Part shown: one piece after another, positions 1 through 8,981 of the stretch
Numbering within the stretch: the first letter of the stretch is position 1
Layout: each line of letters begins with the position of its first letter
NCBI GenBank assembly: GCA_905233415.1
Contig: CAJOEX010000012.1
Span: 1 to 64,000 of the forward strand
Source: Paludibacteraceae bacterium
GTDB taxonomy: Bacteria; Bacteroidota; Bacteroidia; Bacteroidales; Paludibacteraceae
Length of the DNA: 64,000 nt
Reading direction: 5' to 3'
Position numbers and translations under genes: made by a program
Notes under the pieces: generated by a model
Databases searched by the model: none
Seen by the model: only the letters and a program-made list of their open reading frames with translations
What the model was told of the DNA's origin: nothing

Positions 1-99
1 GGACACTACAAAGTTACTAAAAATCAACGAATTGTGCAACTTTTTTTGTTAAAAAATTTAATCAAAGAACACTTTTTTTAATTCCGCCAACAGGTTATA

Positions 100-1413
100 T
101 CATTTATTTTCATTTTTATTTATGCGGGCTTGGAGTTCCCACGTGCGAATACGGTCCTTGTACCAGTTGTTGCGGTTCATAGCCACGATGTCACAGTTGG
201 CATCGGAATTGTCCTCCCAGCGGCGACAGTTATAAACGACATCGTAGATGCGGCCGATTTTGTATTCGCGGCTGATTCGCAAACCGACCGCGTAATCCTC
301 GCCATACTTGGTAGTCGGGAAGTTGATTTCACGCAGCAACGGGACATAAAAACCGCGTGGAGCTCCGAGACCATTGATGCGGAGGGCATTGTTCATACCG
401 TTTTCGGGCGTCCACTCGCGGTGGTCGATGATGCCGGGAGGCAGTTCATTGCCGTTAATGTCGGTCATGCGGTATGTACCGACCACCATGGCGCAAGACT
501 GCTGCTCAAAAGCATCGATAAACTTTTGGACGGTGTTTTCGTCGAAATAAGTGTCGTCGCTATCAAGTTGAATGGCGTATTTGCCGCAGGATGGATGGTG
601 AAGTGCAACGTTCCAGTTGCCACCAATGGCGTGCCAAGTCGGGTCTTGTGCGATATAAATCAGTTTGTCATCGGCAATTTGCCTGATGATGTCAACAGTG
701 CCATCGGTGGAGTTGTCGTCCACGACGATGACGTTATATGAATATGGCGCACGAACCTTCTGCGAAAGAGCGCTACGGATTGCATCGCCAATCGTGCGGA
801 CGCGGTTCTTGCAGGGAATAATGACGGACGCGGTAGTCGAAAATTGATCGTTGGCAGTTGCAGTTTCCTTCAAGGTTGTGTGGTCTATCAGCGCATTGAG
901 CGCACGGAGATGCTCGGTCACACAGGCCTCCATCTCGATTTGCACGGCACGGTTCTTCGGATTCACGTAATCAAAGAGTTTCTCGCCGGACTTACGCAGG
1001 TCGGTTTCCACGTCATAGTACAGGAACTCCGGAATATGAACCAACTCGCCAATGCGACTGAGGCGCAGACGCAAGTCGTAGAAACCGGCAAATTGGTAGT
1101 CTTTGTCCATTTCAGCGGCAACTTTTTTGAGCGCCGTTGTGCGGAGAAGAATGGCACTTCCAAAGTCAAAATCATCACGAAGTGCACCTTGCTGGTAGTC
1201 AATGACAGGTGCCGGTTCGGGATTAAAATGGTCCGAATAGACCATTACGGCGTTGGTGTCGTTGCCTATTTGAATCATGCGTTCCAAACCGAAAAGCACC
1301 CATTTGATTTCAGGTTTGAGTTGTAGCAGCACCCATTCGCCGGTAGCTTTGTCTGCTATTCCACGTATCTTTTCCGTCGCACAAAGGCGACCCTTCAACA
1401 CAAATGTTTCCAT
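100..1413 (-). CDS. family 2 glycosyltransferase
   Basis: ORF 100..1542; start trimmed to [10 protein letters not shown] because the upstream part overlaps the promoter; GT2 motifs [23 protein letters not shown] and [10 protein letters not shown]. Confidence 0.85.
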   Translation of the reverse strand: METFVLKGRLCATEKIRGIADKATGEWVLLQLKPEIKWVLFGLERMIQIGNDTNAVMVYSDHFNPEPAPVIDYQQGALRDDFDFGSAILLRTTALKKVAAEMDKDYQFAGFYDLRLRLSRIGELVHIPEFLYYDVETDLRKSGEKLFDYVNPKNRAVQIEMEACVTEHLRALNALIDHTTLKETATANDQFSTTASVIIPCKNRVRTIGDAIRSALSQKVRAPYSYNVIVVDDNSTDGTVDIIRQIADDKLIYIAQDPTWHAIGGNWNVALHHPSCGKYAIQLDSDDTYFDENTVQKFIDAFEQQSCAMVVGTYRMTDINGNELPPGIIDHREWTPENGMNNALRINGLGAPRGFYVPLLREINFPTTKYGEDYAVGLRISREYKIGRIYDVVYNCRRWEDNSDANCDIVAMNRNNWYKDRIRTWELQARINKNENK

Positions 1414-1431
1414 TATTCTCAATTTTGCGTG

Positions 1432-1463
1432 CAAAATTACACTTTTTTTTGCATATATGCAAA
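1432..1463 (-). promoter_or_regulatory. Bacteroidetes-type promoter (TTTG-N20-TAATTTTG) for the glycosyltransferase gene
   Basis: minus strand: CAAA at 1460-1463 and CAAAATTA at 1432-1439, spacer 20. Confidence 0.75.
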
Positions 1464-1479
1464 TATTTATGTAATTTTG
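1448..1479 (+). promoter_or_regulatory. Bacteroidetes-type promoter (TTTG-N20-TAATTTTG) for the BadF-type ATPase gene
   Basis: TTTG 1448-1451, TAATTTTG 1472-1479, spacer 20. Confidence 0.75.
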
Positions 1480-1483
1480 CGCT

Positions 1484-2386
1484 ATGATTTTAATTACAGA
1501 TAGCGGCTCCACCAAAACAGCATGGAGTCTGATGACCGCCAACGGACATCACCAGGAATTCAAGACAGACGGAATTAACCCGATGTTGCAAACGGAAGAC
1601 GAGATTTATTCTTCAGTCTCCAATCAATTGCTGCCACAACTCGGTCCAAACCTTTGGGCAGGGAAAGTGACCGCCATTTTCTTCTACGGAGCCGGATGTA
1701 CGCCGGAAAAGAAAGTGCTGGTAAGCCAAGCGCTCTGTAGGATTTTCCGAGAAGCAGCAATATCCGTTGAATCGGACATGTTAGGGGCTGCCAGAGGACT
1801 TTTCGGCAGTAAGGAAGGTGTTGCCTGCATTCTCGGAACAGGCAGCGGTTCGTGCTTCTACGACGGTAAACATATCGCTTGGGCAGTGCCGTCATTAGGC
1901 TATATTCTCGGCGATGAAGGAAGTGCGGCAACCCTCGGAAAACGGTTGGTGGGCGATATATTGAAGAATCAACTCGGCGAAGACCTGAAGAATGCGTTTC
2001 TTACGGAATACCAGCTCACGCAGGCGGATATTTTAGACCATGTATATAAACAGCCTTTTCCGAACCGATGGTTGGCAAATCTCGCACGTTTCTGCCACGC
2101 GCACTTGGAGGACCCGCGGATTTACAAACTCGCATATGACCATTTCGACAGTTTTGTCACCCGTAATGTGAAGCAATATTATGACCATGAAGGCGTTATG
2201 GGAGACTGGCTGCATACAAAGCCTGACGGCTTGAAGGTCGGTTTCGTCGGAAGTGTGGCCTACTACTATTCCGACGTACTGCGAAACGTAATGGTTGCAC
2301 ACAACTACAAGATAGCCAAGATTGTGCAAGCCCCGTTGGAAGGGCTGATTGCATATCACCAGAAAGACGTTGTTCCTACAACATGA
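1484..2386 (+). CDS. BadF/BadG/BcrA/BcrD-family ATPase / N-acetylglucosamine kinase-like protein
   Basis: N-terminal ATPase phosphate motif [44 protein letters not shown]. Confidence 0.85.
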   Translation: MILITDSGSTKTAWSLMTANGHHQEFKTDGINPMLQTEDEIYSSVSNQLLPQLGPNLWAGKVTAIFFYGAGCTPEKKVLVSQALCRIFREAAISVESDMLGAARGLFGSKEGVACILGTGSGSCFYDGKHIAWAVPSLGYILGDEGSAATLGKRLVGDILKNQLGEDLKNAFLTEYQLTQADILDHVYKQPFPNRWLANLARFCHAHLEDPRIYKLAYDHFDSFVTRNVKQYYDHEGVMGDWLHTKPDGLKVGFVGSVAYYYSDVLRNVMVAHNYKIAKIVQAPLEGLIAYHQKDVVPTT

Positions 2387-3465
2387 ATATCCGCGTCGGC
2401 ATATTAACAGCACCCAAAATTGACTTTGAACAGCGCGAGAAGACCTTTGTGCTGCACAACGTACGCATCGGTATCGGCTTTCACTGGGACCGCCGTGAGG
2501 ACCAGGAATTTGCAGGCAAGTTGGAAATTCTGCACAATACCAACGGTACGGAAACAGCAGTAAATGTGATAGATATAGAGGACTATCTATGCAGCGTCAT
2601 ATCATCAGAAATGTCCGCCAATTCTCCTGTTGAACTGCTCAAAGCCCACGCGGTTATTTCCCGTAGTTGGGCAATCCGCGCTATAGAGGCGAATAAATCA
2701 TCAAATCTTGAAACCTGCCAATCCTCAAATTCCTTTGAATCGAACGGTCATGTGGGATTTGATGTATGTGCAGACGACCATTGCCAGCGGTATGAAGGGT
2801 TGACACGAATGAACAAACGAGCAATAGAAGCTGTTCGTGCAACGGCAGGAGAAGTGCTGATGTATGACGACAAAATTTGCGACTGCCGTTTTCACAAATG
2901 CTGTGGAGGAAAAACTGAGGAATTTGAGACGTGCTGGGAAGATATTCATGTGCCATATCTTAAATCGGTCGAGTGTCCGTTTTGCGCACCTGATTACCTG
3001 AAAGACAAGGCATTACTGCAACAAAGCCTTAACGATTACGACCTTGAAACGACGGATTATCACGACTGGGAAGTGACCTACACGCCTACTGAACTTGGCG
3101 CAATTATCCGTGACAAATCCGGTTTGGATTTCGGCGATATAATTGACCTTGTTCCCCTTAAACGTGGCAAATCCGGACGCATTTATGAATTAGAGATTAT
3201 TGGCACCAAACGTCACCAAGTAATCGGAAAGGAGCTTACTATCCGCCGCTGGCTGTCGAAATCCTGCCTGTACTCTTCTTGGTTTGATGTAAAAAAAACT
3301 TTAGCCTCTCACCTTTCGCCTCTCGCCTTTACCCTATCCGGTCACGGTTGGGGGCACGGAGTCGGTTTGTGCCAGATTGGTGCAGCAGCAATGGCCGCTA
3401 AAGGAGCGACATACGAACAAATCCTGACATACTATTATCCCGGCACTTCCCTCGCGCACGCGTAA
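2383..3465 (+). CDS. SpoIID/LytB domain-containing protein
   Basis: motifs EDYLCSVISSEMSANSPVELLKAHAVISRSW and GHGWGHGVGLCQIGAAAMA; ATGA overlap with upstream gene. Confidence 0.88.
   Translation: MNIRVGILTAPKIDFEQREKTFVLHNVRIGIGFHWDRREDQEFAGKLEILHNTNGTETAVNVIDIEDYLCSVISSEMSANSPVELLKAHAVISRSWAIRAIEANKSSNLETCQSSNSFESNGHVGFDVCADDHCQRYEGLTRMNKRAIEAVRATAGEVLMYDDKICDCRFHKCCGGKTEEFETCWEDIHVPYLKSVECPFCAPDYLKDKALLQQSLNDYDLETTDYHDWEVTYTPTELGAIIRDKSGLDFGDIIDLVPLKRGKSGRIYELEIIGTKRHQVIGKELTIRRWLSKSCLYSSWFDVKKTLASHLSPLAFTLSGHGWGHGVGLCQIGAAAMAAKGATYEQILTYYYPGTSLAHA
2701..2740. repeat. decayed octamer repeat (TCAAATCT-like) inside the SpoIID-like CDS
   Basis: TCAAATCT TGAAACCT GCCAATCC TCAAATTC CTTTGAAT; encodes SSNLETCQSSNSFES. 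Confidence 0.4.
3306..3340. repeat. heptamer repeat inside the SpoIID-like CDS
   Basis: CTCTCAC CTTTCGC CTCTCGC CTTTACC CTATCCG; encodes ASHLSPLAFTLS. Confidence 0.5.
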
Positions 3466-3490
3466 GCGCGCGTTCCTTAATTTATATAAC

Positions 3491-3520
3491 AAACAACCGG
3501 ACTTGACAGCCCGGTTGTTT
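3491..3520. terminator. bidirectional intrinsic terminator between convergent genes
   Basis: AAACAACCGG-acttgacagc-CCGGTTGTTT, perfect 10-bp stem. Confidence 0.8.
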
Positions 3521-3550
3521 CCTTTATAAATCCAAAACTTTTTACTTTCT

Positions 3551-5560
3551 TTACTGGAAGTTTGCACGATTGTCTTCCACGTCTGCCTGCTCCTGAATAA
3601 GCGCGATTGCCTGATAAGGAATCATATAAGCCACACGTGAAACCAATTGTTGTTTTTCAGTCTCAACATCCAATTCTCCTTCAGCAATAGTCTTTGCACC
3701 TGCCTTGAGCACGAACACGCCTGTGCGACCTTGAATCGGTTCGGACAATTCACCTTCAGCCAATGCCAATGCGGTACCGATAACGGCAGGTTCATTTCCT
3801 GCGTTACCGAAACGGAACGATGCCAAAGTAACGTTCTCTGCCGTTTGAACAGGCTTTCCGAGAATCTCAGCAGCCTCTTGCAATGAAGTGATGCCTGCCA
3901 ACTGCTTCTTGATGTACTCTGCTTTTTTGTTGTTGGTTGCTTCAACGGTCAACTCGGAACGAACAGCATCCAGCGAACGGTATTCGCCGTCGTTAGCTTC
4001 AGTCAGTACAGCCACCACAAACTGGTTGCCACACTCGAATACATCACTAACCTGACCTTCCTTCGCATCAAACGCCCACCGAACAATCGCACGGCTGGCT
4101 TTCAAGTCTGCCACTTTCTCGGTATTCTTGTTGAGGTTGAACTGCGGATGAACTGCCAGTCCTTGCTCAGCTGCAGCAGCGCGGAAAGCATCCTCGGTCG
4201 GATTATTCACGATGAACTGCTTTGCATTGTTGTAAATAACAGAATACGTCTTGCTGGACGGAGTTACATTACGCTCAAGAATAGCCACTTTCGCTTTCGG
4301 GGTAGCAGCACTGATGTCCACAATTTCAAATGTTTGTTCGCCCAAACCTTGAGCCACCGTAAAGCGAGTACCGCGTTTGCCAGCAAAGGCAGGCTCTGCA
4401 ATATTCTTATTGAGTTTGTCAGCTGTAAACCAACCGAGCTCGGTGTCTTCCTGACCTTCCTGCGAAGCAATAGCTTTCAGGCAAACGCTGTCCGGCAGCG
4501 AATAACCCACTTGCATGAGGCGTGCCATTGAATAAGTGTCATCAGCGAAGCGCAACTCGGTCACGTCACCGGCTTTTGCACCCTTTGCAAATGCGAAATC
4601 TTTGTATTGCTCAGGAATAGTGGTCTCTGAATAGTCACGACCATCATACATAATGTCGGAATTGGTGTTTACAACAAGTGCCACATCATCCGTCGTTTTG
4701 AACTCTTCCTGAAGATCTTCCATCAACTTTTTCGTGTCAGCAAAATCCTGCTCCGAGGGTTTGATGTCAAATGCCACATAAGCAATTGCACGATTCGGAG
4801 TCTGTTTATACTCTTTCTTATGCTGTGCGTAAAGTTTCTTAATGTCGCTGTTGCTAACCTTCACCAGTGAATCCGCAACGGCATAGAACGGTTGCATCAC
4901 GTACTCTGCGCTCACACTTTCCTGACGGGCGTTGAACGCATATTTTGCGTCAATGCTGTTCGCTTTAATCAGACTTTGCAGCAGGTTTGTATATTTCTCC
5001 TGCATACATGTCAGACGAACTGCGTGCTCCCAATACATCCAATAGTTCTTTGCCTGTTTGAGGTTGGCTGCTTGTTCGGGAGTCTCTGCGTCCTGCTCTA
5101 AAGAAGCAAGGAAACGAACCAAATAGTCGCGGTTGAAACTGCCGGTCTCGTCAAAGAACGCACGACGTCCGGCTATCAACTCATGAGGATGTTCGCCGAT
5201 GCACAATTCGCTCAACTCGTCGGCTGTCACATCCATACCGATTTTCTTACCCTCTGCGCGCAGCGAGTAATCCATCAGCATCATCTGCCATACTTGGTTG
5301 CGGATTTGTGACGACAGTTCCTCGTCAAAGTCCGAACGACCGGTCTCAATTTTGTAAACTTCTGTTAACTGTTCCTTGGCTGCCTCGTACTCCGTGTAAT
5401 GCACATCGTGACCGGCAATGCGGCCGACGTTTTCACGGCTACGGTTGAAGAAACTGCTTCCTGAATTAAGGAAGTCGCCAAGAATGAATGCTAACATGGC
5501 AAGTCCCACTATCACCAGCAGGGCTACACCATGATTCCTGATTTTTTGTAATGTTGCCAT
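3551..5560 (-). CDS. peptidylprolyl isomerase / SurA N-terminal domain periplasmic chaperone (PpiD-like)
   Basis: 669 aa; MATLQKIRNHGVALLVIVGLAMLAFILGDFLNSGSSFF N-terminal anchor, PpiD/SurA-like helical region. Confidence 0.85.
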   Translation of the reverse strand: MATLQKIRNHGVALLVIVGLAMLAFILGDFLNSGSSFFNRSRENVGRIAGHDVHYTEYEAAKEQLTEVYKIETGRSDFDEELSSQIRNQVWQMMLMDYSLRAEGKKIGMDVTADELSELCIGEHPHELIAGRRAFFDETGSFNRDYLVRFLASLEQDAETPEQAANLKQAKNYWMYWEHAVRLTCMQEKYTNLLQSLIKANSIDAKYAFNARQESVSAEYVMQPFYAVADSLVKVSNSDIKKLYAQHKKEYKQTPNRAIAYVAFDIKPSEQDFADTKKLMEDLQEEFKTTDDVALVVNTNSDIMYDGRDYSETTIPEQYKDFAFAKGAKAGDVTELRFADDTYSMARLMQVGYSLPDSVCLKAIASQEGQEDTELGWFTADKLNKNIAEPAFAGKRGTRFTVAQGLGEQTFEIVDISAATPKAKVAILERNVTPSSKTYSVIYNNAKQFIVNNPTEDAFRAAAAEQGLAVHPQFNLNKNTEKVADLKASRAIVRWAFDAKEGQVSDVFECGNQFVVAVLTEANDGEYRSLDAVRSELTVEATNNKKAEYIKKQLAGITSLQEAAEILGKPVQTAENVTLASFRFGNAGNEPAVIGTALALAEGELSEPIQGRTGVFVLKAGAKTIAEGELDVETEKQQLVSRVAYMIPYQAIALIQEQADVEDNRANFQ

Positions 5561-5582
5561 CTTTTTTGTTAATATTTTTTAT

Positions 5583-7310
5583 TTAGTTTGGTGTCGTACC
5601 GGGCTGCAAGAGCGGATTATTGGAGTAATACAGTTTGGCTCCGTTATCGTTCTCGTAGGTGCCGCTATAGTTCTTCAGTCTGCACTCAATCACGACAAAG
5701 TCGCCTACTTTGAACTCGTCAAGGCTGTTAAAGCGTGCATTGTTTAGTGATTTGATACGATATGCCGTGAAACTGAACGGGTCAGTCTTGCCATCGTTTG
5801 TCGCGCAAATCGTGAAGGTGGCATTACCGTAATTCTTTACGTCAGCTTCTGTCGTGTTTACAGAACGAATCCAACCTTTCACATGGTAGGTTTCTGTGGT
5901 AGATTTGCCCGATGCCAAGTCTTTGCAGATACTGCGTGCCTCATACACATTCAGGCAGTTCTCCGGCACATTGGCGCCTTCCGGATCGGGAGTAATCTTC
6001 GTCGGGTCTTCCTTCGGGTCAAACTCAGGGTTGGACGATGCGTAAAGTACTGCTCCGTTGTCTGTCTCATACGTACCGTTATAGTTCTTCAGTTTGCCGT
6101 AAAGCACTACAAAGTCACCCTCTTTAATCTGGTCAAGGCTGAACAGTTTCGTGCCGGTTTTGCCTTTCACACGGTAAGCCTCAAAGTCAAACGTCTTGGT
6201 TGAACCGTCTTCTGTCGCACAGATATAGAATGTTGCGTTGTTATAAGTTGCAATGTCCTCTGCAGAAACAGCTACTTTATATACCCAGCCTTTGACATAA
6301 TAATTCTCTGACGTTCCCTTGCCGGACGGTAATTCTGCACAAATATGACGTGCTTGATATACGTTCAGGCAACCTTCCGGAACTTCTACGCCTTTGGCAT
6401 CGGGTGAAATCTTCGTGGTATCTTCAATCATGGTTTTGTTCGACGTACGAACCAGCACTCCGCTCGAGATTTCTGCCAAACCGCTGTAGTTTTGCACTTT
6501 ACCCTTAATAACCACGGTGTCACCTACTTCAATATTCTCCGGTTGGCTGAAACCGTTGATGCGATAACCGACCAAATAGTTCTTGTTATCCGTAATATTA
6601 AAGGTCGCATTCTTGTAGCCGCTTACCGGACCGTTTTCTGTAATCTCACTAACCACACCGATTACCGAATATTCATCGGGGGTCGTTGCGCGGTCTGCCA
6701 GCTTCATCGCCATATTAAAGGCTTCTGTTACACTGATTTCGCCTTCACCGGGTGCCGGGCAATCGGGCACCGTCTCAGGAGCGACAATGCTGTCATAGCG
6801 GACAATGAATCCGGTGGCTGCCTCGTACGAACCGCTTTCTCTGTTCTTGTTCCAATACCACTCCAGTTGCGCAATAATCTCAATCTTCGAGCCTACGCGG
6901 GGAACTTGGTTGCTGCTCGTAAACGGAAGGTTGTACAAGTTCTTGATATAGTAGCAGTCCAATTTCTCTTCGTCATCACCCAATTCGATATTAATCGTAA
7001 TGTTACTGTGCGTATTTCCGGGTACAGATACAGGGTTTGTAATGTTCTTTGTTACGGTACCTACCAACTTAAAACGCCCGGGCACATAAAGGGTTTCTTC
7101 TTTACGACCGCTTTCCGACAACGTATCAACAGAAATACTGTCAATTAACGCTTTCGCCTGTTTCAGCGTAATCAATTGCGCAGTCGTATCAGGTGGTGTC
7201 ATCTCCCCCTGATTGTTTTCGTTGTCACCGGGCGCAATTACGTGTTCTTCGCAACTCGTTGCTAACATAGCCACAGAGACAATCGCGAGTAATAATTTGT
7301 GTAGTTTCAT
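5583..7310 (-). CDS. lipoprotein with three OB-fold-like repeat domains
   Basis: signal/lipobox MKLHKLLLAIVSVAMLATSCEE; repeated blocks NVYEARSICKDLASGKSTTETYHVKGWI / NVYQARHICAELPSGKGTSENYYVKGWV. Confidence 0.7.
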   Translation of the reverse strand: MKLHKLLLAIVSVAMLATSCEEHVIAPGDNENNQGEMTPPDTTAQLITLKQAKALIDSISVDTLSESGRKEETLYVPGRFKLVGTVTKNITNPVSVPGNTHSNITINIELGDDEEKLDCYYIKNLYNLPFTSSNQVPRVGSKIEIIAQLEWYWNKNRESGSYEAATGFIVRYDSIVAPETVPDCPAPGEGEISVTEAFNMAMKLADRATTPDEYSVIGVVSEITENGPVSGYKNATFNITDNKNYLVGYRINGFSQPENIEVGDTVVIKGKVQNYSGLAEISSGVLVRTSNKTMIEDTTKISPDAKGVEVPEGCLNVYQARHICAELPSGKGTSENYYVKGWVYKVAVSAEDIATYNNATFYICATEDGSTKTFDFEAYRVKGKTGTKLFSLDQIKEGDFVVLYGKLKNYNGTYETDNGAVLYASSNPEFDPKEDPTKITPDPEGANVPENCLNVYEARSICKDLASGKSTTETYHVKGWIRSVNTTEADVKNYGNATFTICATNDGKTDPFSFTAYRIKSLNNARFNSLDEFKVGDFVVIECRLKNYSGTYENDNGAKLYYSNNPLLQPGTTPN

Positions 7311-7365
7311 AATGTATTAATTTATAGTTTAACGTTTTTTATGCGCATTTTCATCAATTTGGCTG

Positions 7366-7397
7366 CAAAGGTACACTTTTTTATTCATATTCACAAA
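7366..7397 (-). promoter_or_regulatory. Bacteroidetes-type promoter for the lipoprotein/PpiD-like operon
   Basis: minus strand CAAA 7394-7397, CAAAGGTA 7366-7373, spacer 20. Confidence 0.75.
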
Positions 7398-7432
7398 TAT
7401 TTACAAAGAAAAAACATTTTTTTTCAAAAATA

Positions 7433-7464
7433 TTTGGTAGTATCAAGAAATTGTTGTACTTTTG
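7433..7464 (+). promoter_or_regulatory. Bacteroidetes-type promoter for infC-rpmI-rplT
   Basis: TTTG 7433-7436, TACTTTTG 7457-7464, spacer 20. Confidence 0.8.
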
Positions 7465-7495
7465 CGCCGCTTTTTTATTAAAGGAGGACAAAACT

Positions 7496-8050
7496 ATAGC
7501 AACACAACCTGTAAAACGACCCTTTAGAGGTCGAGTAGAAAAAGAGAATCCAAATCGTATCAACGATGAGATTCGTGGCGTAAACGAGGTGCGCCTCGTC
7601 GGAGAAAATGTCGAGCAAGGTATTTACTCTATCAAAGAGGCTTTGCGGATTGCGGATGAGCAGAATTTGGATTTGGTCGAGATTTCTCCTTCGGCAGTTC
7701 CGCCCGTTTGCCGAATAGTCGATTACCAGAAGTTCCTTTATCAAAAGAAGCGCAAGGAAAAGGAGCAGAAACAGAACTCCAAGAAGATTGAAATCAAGGA
7801 AATTCGTTTCGGACCGCAAACAGATGACCACGACTATAACTTCAAACTCCGCCATGCACAAGAGTTCTTGAAGGACGGAAACAAAGTGAAAGCGTATGTA
7901 TTCTTCCGTGGCCGCTCGATTGTATTCAAAGAACAAGGCGAATTGCTGCTCGCACGTTTTGCAACGGACCTTGAAGATTGCGGAAAACCCGAATCTCTGC
8001 CCAAACTCGAAGGAAAACGCATGATTCTCATGCTTGCACCCAAGAAATGA
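7496..8050 (+). CDS. infC: translation initiation factor IF-3, non-canonical AUA start
   Basis: IF-3 sequence [61 protein letters not shown]; strong SD aaggagg at 7481-7487 followed 8 nt later by ATA at 7496; upstream TTG of the ORF track lies inside the promoter. Confidence 0.9.
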   Translation: MATQPVKRPFRGRVEKENPNRINDEIRGVNEVRLVGENVEQGIYSIKEALRIADEQNLDLVEISPSAVPPVCRIVDYQKFLYQKKRKEKEQKQNSKKIEIKEIRFGPQTDDHDYNFKLRHAQEFLKDGNKVKAYVFFRGRSIVFKEQGELLLARFATDLEDCGKPESLPKLEGKRMILMLAPKK

Positions 8051-8069
8051 CCGAACGATAAATAAAAAT

Positions 8070-8105
8070 GGTCAAAGGGCCTTACCAAACTGGCTGCCCG
8101 AGACC
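8070..8105 (+). promoter_or_regulatory. structured element between infC and rpmI (candidate ribosomal-protein autoregulatory leader)
   Basis: GGTC-aaa-GGGC-...-GCCC-ga-GACC nested stems. Confidence 0.45.
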
Positions 8106-8138
8106 TTATAATAATATTAATAACTAATTTTTAACAAA

Positions 8139-8336
8139 ATGCCAAAGGTAAAAACTAATTCCGGTGCAAAAAAGCGCTTCACGCTTACCGGAACCGGTAA
8201 AGTTAAGCGTAAACACGCTTACAAAAGTCACATTCTGACGAAGAAGACCAAAAAGCAGAAACGTAATCTGACCCACGTTGCTATGGTCGATCAATCCAAC
8301 ATGCGCAGTCTCCGCGAAATGCTGCTTCTGCGTTAA
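8139..8336 (+). CDS. rpmI: 50S ribosomal protein L35
   Basis: [44 protein letters not shown]. Confidence 0.97.
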   Translation: MPKVKTNSGAKKRFTLTGTGKVKRKHAYKSHILTKKTKKQKRNLTHVAMVDQSNMRSLREMLLLR

Positions 8337-8364
8337 GTATTAACCACCAAAAATTTACAGAACT

Positions 8365-8712
8365 ATGCCAAGATCAGTAAATCACGTCGCTTCACGCGCT
8401 CGTCGCAAGAAGATCATGAGCCTCACAAGAGGTAACTTTGGTGGCCGTGCTAATGTATGGACTGTCGCCAAAAACACATGGGAGAAAGGTCTCCAGTACG
8501 CTTATCGCGATCGTAAGAACAAAAAACGCACTTTCCGCGCATTGTGGATTCAGCGTATCAACGCCGCCGCTCGCCTCGAAGGGCTGAGCTACAGCCAGTT
8601 GATGGGTGCTTTGAAGAAAGCCGGTATTGAAATCAACCGCAAGGTCCTTGCCGACCTCGCCATGAATCAGCCGAAAGCTTTCAAGGCTATCTGCGACAAA
8701 GCGAAAAAGTAA
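8365..8712 (+). CDS. rplT: 50S ribosomal protein L20
   Basis: [68 protein letters not shown]. Confidence 0.97.
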   Translation: MPRSVNHVASRARRKKIMSLTRGNFGGRANVWTVAKNTWEKGLQYAYRDRKNKKRTFRALWIQRINAAARLEGLSYSQLMGALKKAGIEINRKVLADLAMNQPKAFKAICDKAKK

Positions 8713-8733
8713 TCGTCAACAACGATGTGCAGG

Positions 8734-8761
8734 AAAAAGCGACTCTTCCGAGCCGCTTTTT
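8734..8761 (+). terminator. intrinsic terminator after rplT
   Basis: AAAAAGCGACTC-ttcc-GAGCCGCTTTTT followed by T-run. Confidence 0.85.
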
Positions 8762-8770
8762 TTGTTAAAT

Positions 8771-8826
8771 CTTCGAAACTTCGAATTCGCGAAGTCCCGA
8801 ATTCTCAAAGTCCCGAATTCTCGAAA
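8771..8826. repeat. tandem octamer array, 7 units
   Basis: CTTCGAAA CTTCGAAT TCGCGAAG TCCCGAAT TCTCAAAG TCCCGAAT TCTCGAAA. Confidence 0.75.
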
Positions 8827-8864
8827 TTACGCCTTTAGCATTTAACCTGTCACCCTTCTCCAAT

Positions 8865-8908
8865 ATTAGGTTGTTATTAGGTTATTATTAGGCGATTATT
8901 AGGTTATT
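8865..8908. repeat. tandem 11-mer array, 4 units
   Basis: ATTAGGTTGTT ATTAGGTTATT ATTAGGCGATT ATTAGGTTATT. Confidence 0.85.
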
Positions 8909-8981
8909 CAGCTATTCTTGCCGTAAGATCAACCCTATAACGACTTGGTAATCTGACAAAACAAATTCGGAACCCGTTTTT

